64,000 nt of DNA, from the NCBI RefSeq assembly GCF_037893015.1, contig NC_133665.1:105367937-105431936 (forward strand), in the 5' to 3' direction. Positions 24,705-36,210 of the stretch are shown here, in pieces. Under the pieces are notes generated by a model. The model was given only the letters and a program-made list of their open reading frames with translations. It ran no database searches and had not been told where the DNA came from. The translations under genes and the position numbers were made by a program. The stretch's first letter is position 1; each line of letters starts with the position of its first letter. This stretch comes from Macrotis lagotis (Eukaryota > Chordata > Mammalia > Peramelemorphia > Peramelidae).

Positions 24705-26620
24705 AATCAGATTTAAATAACTGGGCAAATATCAACTGATCATGGATAGGCAGAGCTAATAAAAAAAATGATAATTCTACCAAAACTAAACTACCTATTT
24801 AGTGCCCTACCAATCAAAATTCCAAAATATTACTTTAATGAGTTAAAAAAATAAGTAAATTCATATGGAGAAATAAAAAGTCAAGAATTTCCAGGAATTT
24901 AATGAAAAAAAAGTACAAAAGAAGGGGGCTTAGCCCTACCTGATCTAAAATTATATTATAACGCATCAGTCATCAAAACTGTTTGGTATTGGCTAAGAAA
25001 CAGAGTGGTGAACCAGTGGAACTGACTAGGTGCAAAAGCGGGAGATGATTATAGTAATCTGCTGTTTGATAAACCCAAAGAGTCCAGCTATTGGGATAAA
25101 AACTCTCTTTGATAAAAAACTGCTGGGAAAATTGGAAGTTAGTATGGAAAAAACTTACACCTAACACCTTTTACACCAAGATAAGATCCAAATGGATAAA
25201 AGATTTAGACATAAAAAATACAATAAGCAAATTAGAAGATCAAGCACTAGTTTACCTGTCAGATCTATGAAAAGCAGAGCAGTTTATGACTAAGGAAGAG
25301 ATGGAGAACATCACCAAAAACAAACTAGATGATTTCGATTACATTAAATTAAAAAGCTTTTGCACAGATAAAACCACTGTAACCAAGATCAAAAGAAATT
25401 TAGTAAATTGGGAAACAATCTTTACAACTAATGATTCTGACAAAGGACTCATTTCTAAAATATACAGAGGGGGGCGGCTAGGTGGCACAGTGGATAAAGC
25501 ACTGGCCCTGGAGTCAGGAGTACCTGGGTTCAAATCCGGTCTCAAACACTTAATAATTACCTAGCTGTGTGGCCTTGGGCAAGCCACTTAATCCCCTGGT
25601 TGCCTTATAAAATATATAGAGAACTGAATCATATTAAAAAAAAGCCATTCCTCAATTGACAAATAGTCAAAGAATATGCAAAGGCAATTTACAGAGGAGA
25701 TCAAAGCAACCCATAGCTATATGAAAAACTGCTCTAAATCATTAATCATTAGAGAAATGCAAATCAAAGCTTTTCTGAGGTACCACCTCACACCTCCCAG
25801 ACTAGTCAATATGACCAGAAAGGACAATGATCATTGTTGGTAGGGTTGTGGGAAATCTGGGACACTATTACACTGTTGGTGGAGCTGTGAACTCATCCAA
25901 CCTTTCTGGAGAGAAATTTGGAACTATGCCCAAAGGGCAACAAAAATGAGTATACCCTTTGATCCAGCAATACCACTACTGGGTCTATATCCTGAAGAGA
26001 TGATGAAAAAGGGTAAAAACATCACTTGTACAAAAATTTTCATAGAAGCCCTGTTTGTGGTGGCAAAGAATTGAAAATCAAGTCAATGTCCTTCAATTGG
26101 GGAATAGCTTAGCAAACTGTGGTATATGTATGTCATGGAGCACTATTGTTCTATTAGAGACCAGGAGGGACAGGAATTCAGGGAAGCCTGGAGGGATTTG
26201 CATGAACTGATGCTGAGTGAGATGAGCAGAACTAGAAAAACACTGTACAATCTATCAGCAGCATGGGGGTGATGTTCAACCTTGATGGACTTGCTTGTTC
26301 CATCAGTGCAACAACCAGGGACAATGTTGGACTGTCTGTAATGGAGAATACCATCTGTATCCAGATAAAGAGCCATGGAGTTTGAACAAAGTTCAAGGAC
26401 TAGTCCCTTTAATTTAGGAAAACAAAAAAGATATCTTATTGTCTCTTACACTTTTTGTTTCTTCCTTAAGGATGTGATTTCTCTCTCATCACATTCAATT
26501 TGGATCAATGTACAACATGGAAACAAAATAAAGACTGACAGATTGCTTTCCGTGAGGGTGGGGGGTGGAGGGAGGGAAGTAAGATTGGGAGAAAAATTGT
26601 AAAACTCAAATAAAAAAAAA
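24705..26620 (+). mobile_element. 5'-truncated L1 (ORF2 C-terminus and 3' UTR)
   Basis: The 17-bp target duplication AAGAAACTAAATTCTCA flanks the element (24688-24704, 26621-26637) and a short A-tail precedes the right copy, so both ends are real. The interior matches the C-terminal third of L1 ORF2: Asp-Tyr-Ile-Lys-Leu-Lys-Ser-Phe-Cys near 25336, then Asp-Lys-Gly-Leu-Ile-Ser-Lys-Ile-Tyr before 25470, with the Cys-Trp-Trp-type region later. The frame has stops, so it is dead. The 3' UTR ends in a G-rich tract and GAGAAAAATTGTAAAACTC. A SINE at 25470-25608 landed inside it later. Confidence 0.93.
25470..25608 (+). mobile_element. Marsupial SINE nested in L1
   Basis: Flanked by AAAATATACAGAG (25457-25469) and AAAATATATAGAG (25609-25621). 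It interrupts the L1 ORF2 relic, so it is younger than that L1. Confidence 0.94.
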
Positions 26621-26639
26621 AGAAACTAAATTCTCACCT

Positions 26640-26968
26640 GCTTATGGACAATACTATCTACATCCAGAGGAAAAACTATGGAGTCTAAATGCAGAGCAAA
26701 GCATATTATGTTCACTTAAAATTTTTTTTCCCCTTATGTTTTCCCCCCTTAATTCTAATTCTTCCCTTCACAACATGACTAATATGGAAATATGTTAACA
26801 AGATTGTGCATGTATAACCTATATCAGATTGTCTGCTGCCATGGGGGGGGGGGGGAGCAGAGAAGGGAAGGCAGTGAAAAAATGTGGATCTCAAAAGCTT
26901 GCAAAAGGAATGCAGAAAAACTACCTCTGCATATAATTGGAAAAAAATAAAAAAGCTTTAAAAAAAAA
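26640..26968 (+). mobile_element. L1 3' UTR of a second subfamily
   Basis: Motifs ACATCCAGAGGAAAAACTAT, CACAACATGACTAATATGGA, a run of 14 G and AATTGGAAAAAAATAAAAAA are unlike the 3' end of the neighbouring L1 and define a different tail type, also seen in reverse at 34588. Confidence 0.65.
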
Positions 26969-27199
26969 GGAAGAAAAAGAAATTACATTCTAATTCCCCA
27001 ATGAACAGAGACAACATGGGAAACACAGCAATTTATAAATCTTCTGCTGAAGACTGTTTAGGATAACTATAATGTAAATAGAAGCAAAGAGGACTGATTC
27101 CAGTGAGGTGCCTTAATATTAAGTTTAGAAATTAAGGCCAAAATAAAGCAATAATAGCTATGAATCTCAATATGGAAAAAACTAGTAAAGGTACACCCC

Positions 27200-27560
27200 C
27201 TCCATTCCTTCAGTTGGTTGGTCAGTCAGTCAACAGGCAATTTAATTAAGTGCCTACTTGGTGAAAGGCACTGTGCTAAGGATATAAAAAAGGACAAAAA
27301 TTAAAAAAAAGTTCTGACCCTCTTGGAGCTCAGAGTTCAATGGAAGAGACAACACTAGGGCAGCTATGTATAAATAAGCTATATACACTGTAGAGGAGAA
27401 GTGACTTTGGAGGCGAAGCACTGAGAGGGTCAGGGGAATGAGCTTCAGTAGAAGGTAGGGTTTGCTTTGAGTCCTGAAGCAAACCAGAAAGTAAAGGTAG
27501 GAGGAAGAGGAATCCACTTATAAATTCAAAGAAATAAGGCCAGAGAAAACTGCTAGGAAA
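27200..27560 (-). mobile_element. L2 LINE 3' end fossil
   Basis: Reads as the complement of an L2 end: GTCAGTCAACAGG, AAGTGCCTACTTGGTGAAAG, GCACTGTGCTAAGGATA, CTCTTGGAGCTCAGAGTTCA. Confidence 0.6.
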
Positions 27561-28539
27561 AGTGAGTCTATATTTTCCACTTGTTGGATGTTATAATAAA
27601 AGAGGCGTTTTTGTTTATGTACAAAGGTGGACAACATATCCTTTCCAACTCAGATTTTGTGAGTTAGATCTTGGGTCACTATCATTAGATTTTTTTTATT
27701 TATTAACTACTCATGATAACTTTTTATTCAGATTTGGCTTATTCTGTGGTTTAGATGAATAAGTCAGCTCAAAGGAGCTTCACCTTTAAAGGTCTAGAAA
27801 ATTCTGATGGAGGAAAGGAAACCAGAAGAAGAGGGATTCTGTCAATTAATAGCATAAAGCTATAGATTTGACTCAGGGACAGCTGTAAAGGTCAGTCTAA
27901 GTCACAAAACTTTATGCATTTTGTTAAAGCAGAGGGATAAAAGAGTTCCATTAAGTAATAACCTGAAAATACAGAGGTGAGAAACTATATTAACGATTTA
28001 AAATAGATTATGATAAAAGAAGTTAAGACTTTCCCATCATGGTTTTGATATATCACAGGTAGGCATAAGAAATTAAGTGGAATTTTGGGGGAGGTTTACA
28101 AAAGTTCTAGACAACACATGAAGACCAGAAGATGACATAGAAAAAAAATTCAGAAACTCAGAAATGCATAAATATAACTGCATAATAACAACTCAAAGTT
28201 TACATTAAGATATTGGAAACATCTCATAAGAGAAAAAGGAAAAAAATTCAGACTTCTACTCTGGTATGAAGGGAGGACCAAAAATTTCATACCAATTTTC
28301 CAGATCTCAAAGGCATAGTGCCCTAATCCCTATGTTGCAGAATGGAATACCCCACCAGAGATATCAGATTCCTTAGACAATGAAAGTAGGGCAACACTCC
28401 GAACCAGATTAACATGTAATTGAGAATTATTTAACAAAACAAATAAAATAGAATAAAGATAATGTTAATAAATGTGGTTTCTAAATCAATGTGTGGCTTT
28501 CAAGGATATTTCTCTACTACCCTTTAAAGGGTCTGTTTC
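27561..28539. other. Intronic DNA, nothing recognised
   Basis: No gene or repeat signature seen. Confidence 0.45.
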
Positions 28540-29250
28540 TATTTGAGCTTGATACAACCATCTTACACTGCTTCCCTTTATAAATTCTACTCTAGCCAGA
28601 CTGGACTAATTAACTTTCCTCAAAATGCATCTGTCATTTTTTTTTAACCTCTCTGTCAACCCTCCTTCCTTCTACTGCAACTATCCTATCTCCTCCCTTT
28701 CATAGTCAAACTCCCATTAAAAAACTGTCTCCTGTATTTCATTTTAACTCCATTTCCCTTTCTTTTATGGACTTCTCAAAACCCTGCAAACTGACTTACA
28801 CACTTAAAATGGAAAATGGCATTTCCTAAGAATCAATGGTCTTTCAATCATCAAATAATGTTCTCATCTCTCATACTAGATAGAGCTTTATTCCCACATC
28901 TGATACTGCTTACCACTCACTTCTCTCTAGGTTTTCATGACATTTCTTAGTTCTCCTTTCCCTATTGTCTGTGCTAGTTTAGCATCTACATTCTGCTCCC
29001 CAACCAGACAAATCTGTCTACAAAGGTTAACTTGGGCTTTCTTCTCTTCCTACTTTTTTCACTCCTTCCATGATCACTTTTTTTCCACTCTTTCCCATCT
29101 ATTTACTCCCTCTCCCACAATATTTCTGTGATCTCATCAGCTCCCAAGGATTATCTCTATGCAGCTGACTTTTATCTTGATAATCAGTACTAGTATGTGT
29201 CTGGGCGTCAGTCTCTCTCTCCTCAGCTCCAATCCCACATCATCAGTTAC
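28540..29250 (+). mobile_element. L2-like internal fossil
   Basis: Pyrimidine-rich blocks resembling the internal L2 region (TCTCTAGGTTTTCATGACAT, TTTCTGTGATCTCATCAGCT, TTATCTCTATGCAGCTGACT). No open frame. Confidence 0.42.
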
Positions 29251-29300
29251 CCACCGAATATTTCCAAGGGAATGATCAATAGGCATCTCAAAAAAAAATT

Positions 29301-29366
29301 ATAATATATATATATACATATATATATGTGTGTATATATATATATGTGTGTATATATATTTATATA

Positions 29367-29416
<50 letters not shown>
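29301..29416. repeat. Alternating TA/TG microsatellite
   Basis: About 116 bp of almost pure alternating purine-pyrimidine sequence, (TA)n broken by three TG blocks. Several short frames on both strands here (Tyr-Ile and Thr-His repeats) are microsatellite products, not genes. Confidence 0.96.
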
Positions 29417-29421
<5 letters not shown>

Positions 29422-29483
29422 CAATGTAAAAGAATGTGATCCACCCGTGACAGAGTTGGTGTTGGAACACAGACTGAGGCACA

Positions 29484-29640
29484 TTTTTTATTATTTTTTG
29501 GGGGCAGTGCAGGGCAAATGGGGCTGGGTGGCCTGCCTGGGGCCACATAGCAGGGTGATCATAGGGTGTCTGGGGCCGGATTTGGACCCGGGTGCTCCTG
29601 GCTCAAGGGTCAGTGCTCTGTCCGCCACCTGGCCACCCCT
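29484..29640 (-). mobile_element. Marsupial SINE with many A-to-G changes
   Basis: Complete reverse copy, but its plus-strand sequence differs from the other copies mainly by A to G: TTAAGTGG reads CTGGGTGG, GCCCAAGG reads GCCTGGGG, TGAACCCAGGTACTCC reads TGGACCCGGGTGCTCC. I count about 16 A-to-G against 3 T-to-C. Confidence 0.88.
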
Positions 29641-29662
29641 ACTATTATTACTATTTTATTTT

Positions 29663-29824
29663 GGGTCTTTTTTTTCTTTTTTTGGTTTTTGCAGGGCAGT
29701 GGGGTTGGGGTGGCTTGCATGTCACACAGCTGGGTGATTGTTGGTTGTATGGAGCTGCATATGGGCTCAGGTGCTCCTGGCTCCAGGGCTGGTGCTCCGT
29801 CCACTGCGCCACCTAGCCATACCT
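29663..29824 (-). mobile_element. Second SINE with many A-to-G changes
   Basis: Reverse copy 22 bp after the previous one, showing the same bias: CTAGGTAATTATT reads CTGGGTGATTGTT, AGGTACTCCTGACTCC reads AGGTGCTCCTGGCTCC. About 14 A-to-G, 1 T-to-C. Confidence 0.88.
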
Positions 29825-30075
29825 AAAATTATTACTATTTTTTTAATTTTAATTTTTTTCCTCTCCCCTTTACTTTATCGCTCAAGCGAGTCTATAATTT
29901 TTTTGGGGGAGGGGGTATTTTGTTTACTCTTAAACAAGAATATTTTATTAATGTATAAAAAACATTATTTGTACAAAATGAGAATAAATAAATATTAAAT
30001 AAAGAAAAAAATATAAGGTCCTTCCATTTTAGTGCTGGCAGGAATGGAGCACAGACCTAATAATTTCTCACTGAT

Positions 30076-30226
30076 TTTTTTTAAGTTTTTGCAAGGCAAA
30101 TAGGGTTAAGTGACTTGCCCAAGGCCACACAGCTAGGTAATTATTAAGAGTCTGAGGCTGGATTTGAACCCAAGTACTCCTGACTCCAGGGCTGGTGCTT
30201 TATCCACTGCGCCACCTAGCCGCCCC
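30076..30226 (-). mobile_element. Marsupial SINE, full length
   Basis: Near consensus, flanked by CTCACTGAT (30067-30075, 30227-30235). It lacks the A-to-G load of its two neighbours. Confidence 0.93.
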
Positions 30227-30559
30227 CTCACTGATCTTTAAAAAAAAAAAGTTTTAGTTTTTGCTTATCAAATAAAACAAGCATTTCCATAATATAGAAT
30301 AATTTAAAAAATGATTGTACATGAAACTGCAATCTGCTTTGTACAACTTGCTATTCTATACAGAAAAATTACCATGAAAAAAATCATAATGTATAGTATT
30401 TCCCCCAAAACCATTTCTTTTCTGAATTTCCTCTTTCTTTTGAAGCTATTACTATCCTTAATAGTCATTCAGATTAACAACTTGGAATTATCCTCTTTAA
30501 GATGCTCAAGCTTTTACAATCTAATATTTCTCTTATCAAGCCCCTATTTTCCTTACATT

Positions 30560-31330
30560 TTTCAAGTGGACTATGTAATGAGGTCCTAATTGGTCTTGTG
30601 GCCTCAAGGATCTCCCCTCCAAGAACCTCCAGTGGCTTCCTACTATCTTTAGAATTACATATTATTCTATTTGGCATTTAAATTCCTTCACAAATCTGGC
30701 TCATACTTACCTTTCCAGTTTTTTTGTTTTCACTCTAGCACCCACTTTATGTTCTAATTCCAATAGCCTGCTTGGTGCCCTTAGGAATGCAGATCATCTC
30801 CCAATACATGCCTCTGTACAGACATGCCTGGAAAGCAATCCCTCATTTTTCACTTCAACTTCTTTGAAGAAACCAGGAGATTCTAAGTTCAGCTCTAGCA
30901 CTAGTTACTACCTATCAAAGGCTTATTATAAATGACTTATTGTTAATGCCCACTCCAACTAAAATTACTTGGTAATTTTGTATGCACTTTTTATTTGTAT
31001 ACACATGCACATACACATTTCCCTTGACAATAGATAAGACTGCAATGTTTCTTATATACTCAAGCATGCAGCAGTGTATGGCACACAGAAGGGGTCTTAT
31101 CAATATTACTAATGTCATTTTCAAACTTGAATGCTTCTCCCATGCCTCCACTCTCCCAGTCCCTATACCCTTCCTCAAGGGCTAGATCAAATGCCATTTC
31201 TATCTGAAAGACTTTCCCGATTCTACTCTCCCCATTTGGAAGTGAATACTTTCCTGACTCTGTAATCTTATGAAATTTTGTACCTCTTCATTTGAAGATA
31301 GTTCATATAAATTAGCCTTATATAAGACCT
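30560..31330 (+). mobile_element. L2 LINE 3' region fossil
   Basis: AACCTCCAGTGGCTTCCTAC, TTTGGCATTTAAATTCCTTC, ACAAATCTGGCTC, TACCTTTCCAG and, further on, AAGGGCTAGATCAAATGCCA follow the L2 order. Confidence 0.65.
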
Positions 31331-31389
31331 GAATGCAGCCTATTTTTGCCCTAATTCTAATCCAGTGATTGAAGACTAATTTTTTCTTT

Positions 31390-31790
31390 TTTTATTAAAG
31401 ATATTATTTGAGTTTTACAATTCCCCCCATCTTACTTCCCTCCCCCCACAGAAAACAATCTGTCAGTCTTTACTTTGTTTCCATGTTGTATACTGATCTA
31501 AATTGAATGTGATGAGAGAAATCATATCCTTAAGGAAGAGACAAAAAGTCTAAGAGATAAGAAGATCAGACAATAAGATATCTGCTTTCCCCCCCTAAAT
31601 TAAAGGAAATAGTCCTTGAACTTTGTTCAAACTCCACAGCTCTTTATCTGGCTATAGATGGCACTCTCCTCTGCAGACAGCCCAAAATTGTTCCTGATTG
31701 TTTCACTGATGGAATAAGCGAGTCCTTCAAGGTTGAACATCACCCTCATGTTGCTGTTCGGGTATACAGTACCTTTCTGGTCCTGCAGAT
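31390..31790 (-). mobile_element. L1 3' end
   Basis: Reverse complement of the same 3' end as 26230-26610: ACAATCTGTCAGTCTTTACT, GAGAGAAATCATATCCTTAA, GTCCTTGAACTTTGTTCAAA, TCAAGGTTGAACATCACCC. Confidence 0.85.
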
Positions 31791-31859
31791 TGAACATTAA
31801 ATTTACAGTAGCCAGGAGGTCACTTCTCTTTTCCAGCCCATTTGAAAAGACAACAAAAT

Positions 31860-32107
31860 AAATGTTAAATGGACAGTACTTATTTGAAGTCAGGAAGACT
31901 GAGGTTCAAATCCAGCCTCAGACATACTTATGTATCACTTCACTTTTATTTGTCTACATTTCCTCAACTGTAAAATGGAGCTAATAGAAACACTTCTTTC
32001 CCAGAATTATTGGGAGAATCATATAATACAAAAATTATAAAGCATTTAATTATTACAGGTCCTGGCCCATAAGTACCATTTAAATATAAGCTATTATTAT
32101 TAATAAC
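31860..32107 (+). mobile_element. MIR-type SINE fossil
   Basis: GAGGTTCAAATCCAGCCTCA, TCAACTGTAAAATGGAG, TATTGGGAGAATCATA and AGCTATTATTATTA in MIR order. Confidence 0.6.
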
Positions 32108-32149
32108 AGTGTTAGGTTGCAAAAAGAAAGACTAACATCAATATACTAC

Positions 32150-32680
32150 TAGCATATCTGTGACTTCACCCAATCATTCTAGAAAGTTATTAAACTGTCC
32201 ATCCCCTTTGGGATCCCACTTCAGAGGCATATACCTTAAGAAAAATGTCAAAGGCAGAAATAAAAGTACGTTTACTTATATAGTAGCACCTTTGGTATTA
32301 GCCAAAGTCAGAACAAAAGCCAAAACCATTTATTAGTGAAATGATTGAATAAATTGTAGTATGTGAATGTAATGGAATATTACTACAGGATAACAAACCA
32401 ATATGAAGAATAAAGAGAAACAAGGGAAAATGTATGTCAGTTGATACAAAGTAAAGCAAGCAGAACTGGAAAGCAACATATACAATTACTACAATAATGT
32501 AAAGAAAAAAAAGAATCCTAAACACTATAGTTTTAATTGACCTAGCTTGGTTCAAAGAAGAAATGAAAAAATGTACCTTCCTGCTTGTGCAGAGGAATGG
32601 GACTACAGGTGGGAAAACACTAACATACTATCTGACTCAACTGATATGTTACTTAGTTTGCTGAATTTTTTTGACACCAA
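32150..32680 (+). mobile_element. Old L1 ORF2 3' fossil
   Basis: CCCCTTTGGGATCCCACTTC, TAAATTGTAGTATGTGAATG, TAATGGAATATTACTACAGG and AAGCAGAACTGGAAAGCAAC correspond to the end of L1 ORF2 (Trp-Tyr...Met-Glu-Tyr-Tyr region). Confidence 0.55.
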
Positions 32681-32934
32681 TTTTTAAAAATCTTAGTAGA
32701 TGGTTTTCCCTCCCTCCAACTGATTTCTTACCTTCATACCCTGACCTGTAAATATGGCAATAGTGCCTATTGGCTGCTTTTTCCTCCCTTCTGTTCCCTC
32801 TATTCCTGCCAGGGAATTTTTTAAAATACTAGATACTATTCTGGGTCATACAATCTCCCTCTTCAACCATACAACCATTCAACTTTCATAGCAATTGACT
32901 TTATACAATAATTTTAGTTGTGACATTTTTTAAA

Positions 32935-33091
32935 GGTTTTTTAATTTTTTTTTTGCAGGGCAGTGGCGTTAAGTGACTTGCCTAAGGTCACACAGCTAGG
33001 TGATTATATTGTGTGTCTGAGACCTCATTTGAACTCAGGTCCTCCTGACTCCAGGGCCAGTGCTCTATCCACCACACCACCTAGCTGCCCC
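32935..33091 (-). mobile_element. Marsupial SINE, full length
   Basis: Reverse copy with a roughly 20-bp duplication TAGTTGTGACATTTTTTAAA, copied with small changes from 33092. Confidence 0.9.
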
Positions 33092-33526
33092 TAGTTATGA
33101 CTTTTTTAAAAAAGCATTTATTTGTATACTCAAAAAAAATTTCCTTTTAGGGAAATAACCATTAACTGGACCAACAGTCCATCTTCTCTCCCACCAGTTC
33201 TTTGAAAGCAATTAGAATGTCTTATTTATTGGTATATTTTACATTATGCTTTGTAAATGCCACAACTGACAACACACTGCATGAACCTCCATCAGTTCTC
33301 AATTCTCTAGACAATTCCCTAAGACCAAATTACAGAGAAGGTACTAAACTGGTGGAGGGAATTCCTCATACCATTTAAGTAACAGTTCAGTTCCTTATCC
33401 TCTCCTATGGTAAATATAGAGAGCTGTTACCTGTAAAAATTATATTCTTCATACCTTCAAACCTCAAAAATATTAGCAGTCGATTGCCCCCCCCAAAAAA
33501 GAGATGATAATTATATTAGGAGCTCT

Positions 33527-33745
33527 TTCTACAATGCTTTCTAGTTTATAAAGTACTTTCAATACATGATCTCACTTGATTCTCAACAACCTTGTGAAGT
33601 AGGTGCCATTTTCCACTTCCATTTTCCAGAGAAGTAAAGTGAAGCTAACAATTTAAATGACTTGCCCATCAGTCACCAGCTAGTATTTGGGTGGGAACCG
33701 AGATTTTCCTGACTTCAAGTTTGGTGTTGTATTGGCCGTACCCGA
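33527..33745 (-). mobile_element. MIR SINE fossil
   Basis: Complement order of MIR: TATAAAGTACTTTCAATACA, CAACCTTGTGAAGTAGGTGC, AATTTAAATGACTTGCCCAT, CACCAGCTAGTATTTGGG. Confidence 0.65.
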
Positions 33746-34002
33746 CAGTCAGAAAGTTCTCTTTTTCACTGCCCATCCTTCCCATTTAGTAACTGATGTT
33801 CAGAGGTGGACACAGGGAGCCAATTAATCTCCAAAAATATGATAGGACCATCTCTACAAATAAAAGGTTGTAAAAATATAAGAAAGTATGTAACAAAGTT
33901 AATAAGCAATCTTTTTTGTTTGGTTCTTCTTGGGGGAAGAGATGAAGAGGACATGGTGAAACACACTTTGTAAAAACAAAAGCTCTCAAAAATTTATTTT
34001 TA

Positions 34003-34163
34003 AGGGTGGTTAGGTGGCGGAGTGGATAAAGCACCGGTCCTGGAGTCAGGAGTACCTGGGTTCAAATCCTGTCTCAGACACTTAATAATTACCTAGCTGT
34101 GTGGCCTTGGCCAAGCCACTTAACCCCATTTGCCTTGCAAAAACAAAAAAACAAAAAAAAATC
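34003..34163 (+). mobile_element. Marsupial SINE
   Basis: Near-consensus plus copy with a CAAAAACAAAAAAAC tail. Confidence 0.92.
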
Positions 34164-34229
34164 CCCCCCCCCATATCTACCTACAGGCAAGAGCCCTGCC
34201 CTAGTAAAATGGAGGCTTCAATCATACTG

Positions 34230-34345
34230 TCATGTTTAATAGAATGTGAATTCCTTCAAAAGAGCAATAATTTTCATTCCCAGGATTTTGAATAGTGACT
34301 GGCACATAGTAAATGCTTAAAGAACATTTGTTGATCAATTAATGC
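34230..34345 (+). mobile_element. L2 LINE 3' tip
   Basis: GAATGTGAATTCCTTCAAAA, then TGACTGGCACATAGTAAATG and ATTTGTTGATCAATTAATG. Confidence 0.6.
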
Positions 34346-34587
34346 CACTGCAAGGATAGTCACTTCTGCTATGTATGCCCAGTTGCATTTTCTTAGTTCA
34401 TTTCAACAATGATACTAGGTTTGTATTGGATCAACTTCATACCCTCTTTAGCAAGAGCATGAATCTGCTAAAACAATGCCTAGAAGAACAGTTGAAAATA
34501 ATGCACTTTGCTCTTTTCATAAGAAGAGCTATTGGTTATGGAATTTTACATATGTAGTCAAAGTCATTATGCTATTTGAGTTCATGT

Positions 34588-35262
34588 TTTACTGCCTCCC
34601 TCTCTTCCCTTCCCACGACAACAAATAATCTGACATTGGTTATACAAATAGAATTATGTTTAACATATTTCTATATTAATCGTGTTGTGAAAGAAAAAAA
34701 CAAATTTTTAAAAGTAAATAGACAGTATGCTTTGATCTGCATTCAGAGTCCATAGTTTTCCTCTGGATGTTCAAGGCATTTTTATCACAAGTCTTTTAGA
34801 ATTGTCTTTTGTTTATTGAATTACTGAAAGGGATGTCTATCACAGTTGATAATCATATAATGTTGCGGGTTAATATGTACATTATGTCCTCCTGGTTTTG
34901 TTCACTTCACTCAGTTGATAGAAATCCAGATTTTTCCATAATCTCCCAGCTCGTGATTTCTTACCAAACAACAGTATTCCATCACATTCATATATCACAA
35001 TTTGTTGTGTCATTCCACAACTGATTGATATTCACTCAATTTCTAATGTTTTTTGTCACAACAAAAAGACCTGCTATAAATATTTTTTGTATAAGTGGGT
35101 CTTTTCCCTCCTTTTATGATCTCTTTGGAATACAAATCCAATCTGGATGTTGCTGGGTCAAGGGGCATGTTCCAAATTACTCTCCAGCATGGCTGGATCA
35201 ATTCACCACTCTCCCAACAACAGTGTTCCTTCCAGTTTTCTCATATTCCTTCAAGTTTTTTT
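34588..35262 (-). mobile_element. L1 3' UTR and ORF2 end, older type
   Basis: Reverse complement of an L1 end: AGTCCATAGTTTTCCTCTGG (matches the 26640 subfamily), TTCACTTCACTCAGTTGATA, TATTCCATCACATTCATATA, CCAAATTACTCTCCAGCATG. The 60-105 codon frames on the plus strand here are antisense shadows. Confidence 0.75.
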
Positions 35263-35448
35263 CTTTAAAGGTAAAATTTGTTAGAATATCCCCACCCCTT
35301 CTCCAATGGAAAGGAGAAAGAGAAAACAGGAGTTTTTTTTAAATGAAAAAAGTTACATTAAAAAAAGATGCTACAAGGAGAACAAGTCAGAGTAGTACAA
35401 TATTCAAGAAAAGACAGGATTACTGTAGCATCAAGAATTGCTAAACAG

Positions 35449-35586
35449 GGGCAGCTAGGTGGCGTGGTGGATAAAGCACCGGCCCTGGAGTCAGGAGTAC
35501 CTGGGTTCAAATTCGGTCTCAGACACTTAATTACCTAGCCGTGTGGCTTTGGGCAAGCCACTTAACCCTGTTTGCCTGGCAAAAAA
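35449..35586 (+). mobile_element. Marsupial SINE, full length
   Basis: Perfect 16-bp duplication AAGAATTGCTAAACAG at 35433-35448 and 35587-35602; close to consensus, so probably young. Confidence 0.95.
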
Positions 35587-36049
35587 AAGAATTGCTAAAC
35601 AGTTAAGTTATATACCTAACTACATACTAGAATACCCATGAATATATAGGACCACACTTAAAGTTATACAATTTCTTCAGATACAATTGAAGTCAGTAAG
35701 CAAGCAGTACTAAGTTCCGCAGCAATACAAGTTCAGGCCAAGATGTTTGGTTTCTACTCAGCTTCAGAAATTTATTCTCATTATACCTAGCTGAGTATAT
35801 GAAGACTCAATGTATTAAATGTATATTCCCTGTATCTGTTACCCTAATATTAGTCACTGTTCAAACACTTTTACTCCTTTATACCAAACTCAATTACTCT
35901 CTTTTTTTCTGATCTGCTGTGTTATACCTTTGCCTCCATAGTCAGTCTCATGCTAGGGTAACTAACAGTCATATCGTAGGAACAAAAGGAGGATCAGCTG
36001 ACATAAACCAAAAAAAAAAAAGAGAAATGTTTTCAGAAATAGAGATTTT

Positions 36050-36210
36050 TTTTAAAACATGATTGTACATGTACAACCCGTATTGGATAGTTTACCACCA
36101 CAGGGAGGGGGCAGGAAGGGAGGGTGATAGAAAAAGGCAGAACTTGCAAAAGGATGAAAAAAGAATTAAAACTAGCTTTGCATGTAACTTTAAAAAAAAT
36201 AAAAAAAAAT
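36050..36210 (+). mobile_element. L1 3' UTR tail fragment
   Basis: GATTGTACATGTACAACCCG, a GGAGGGGGCAGGAAGGG tract and GCATGTAACTTTAAAAAAAA match the second L1 tail subfamily. Confidence 0.55.

Noticed and set aside
29247-29737. Frames of 61-135 codons with Tyr-Ile or Thr-His repeats
   Set aside because: Translations of the TA/TG microsatellite and the SINEs beside it.
34809-35342. Frames of 71 and 105 codons on the plus strand
   Set aside because: Antisense to an L1 ORF2 3' relic.
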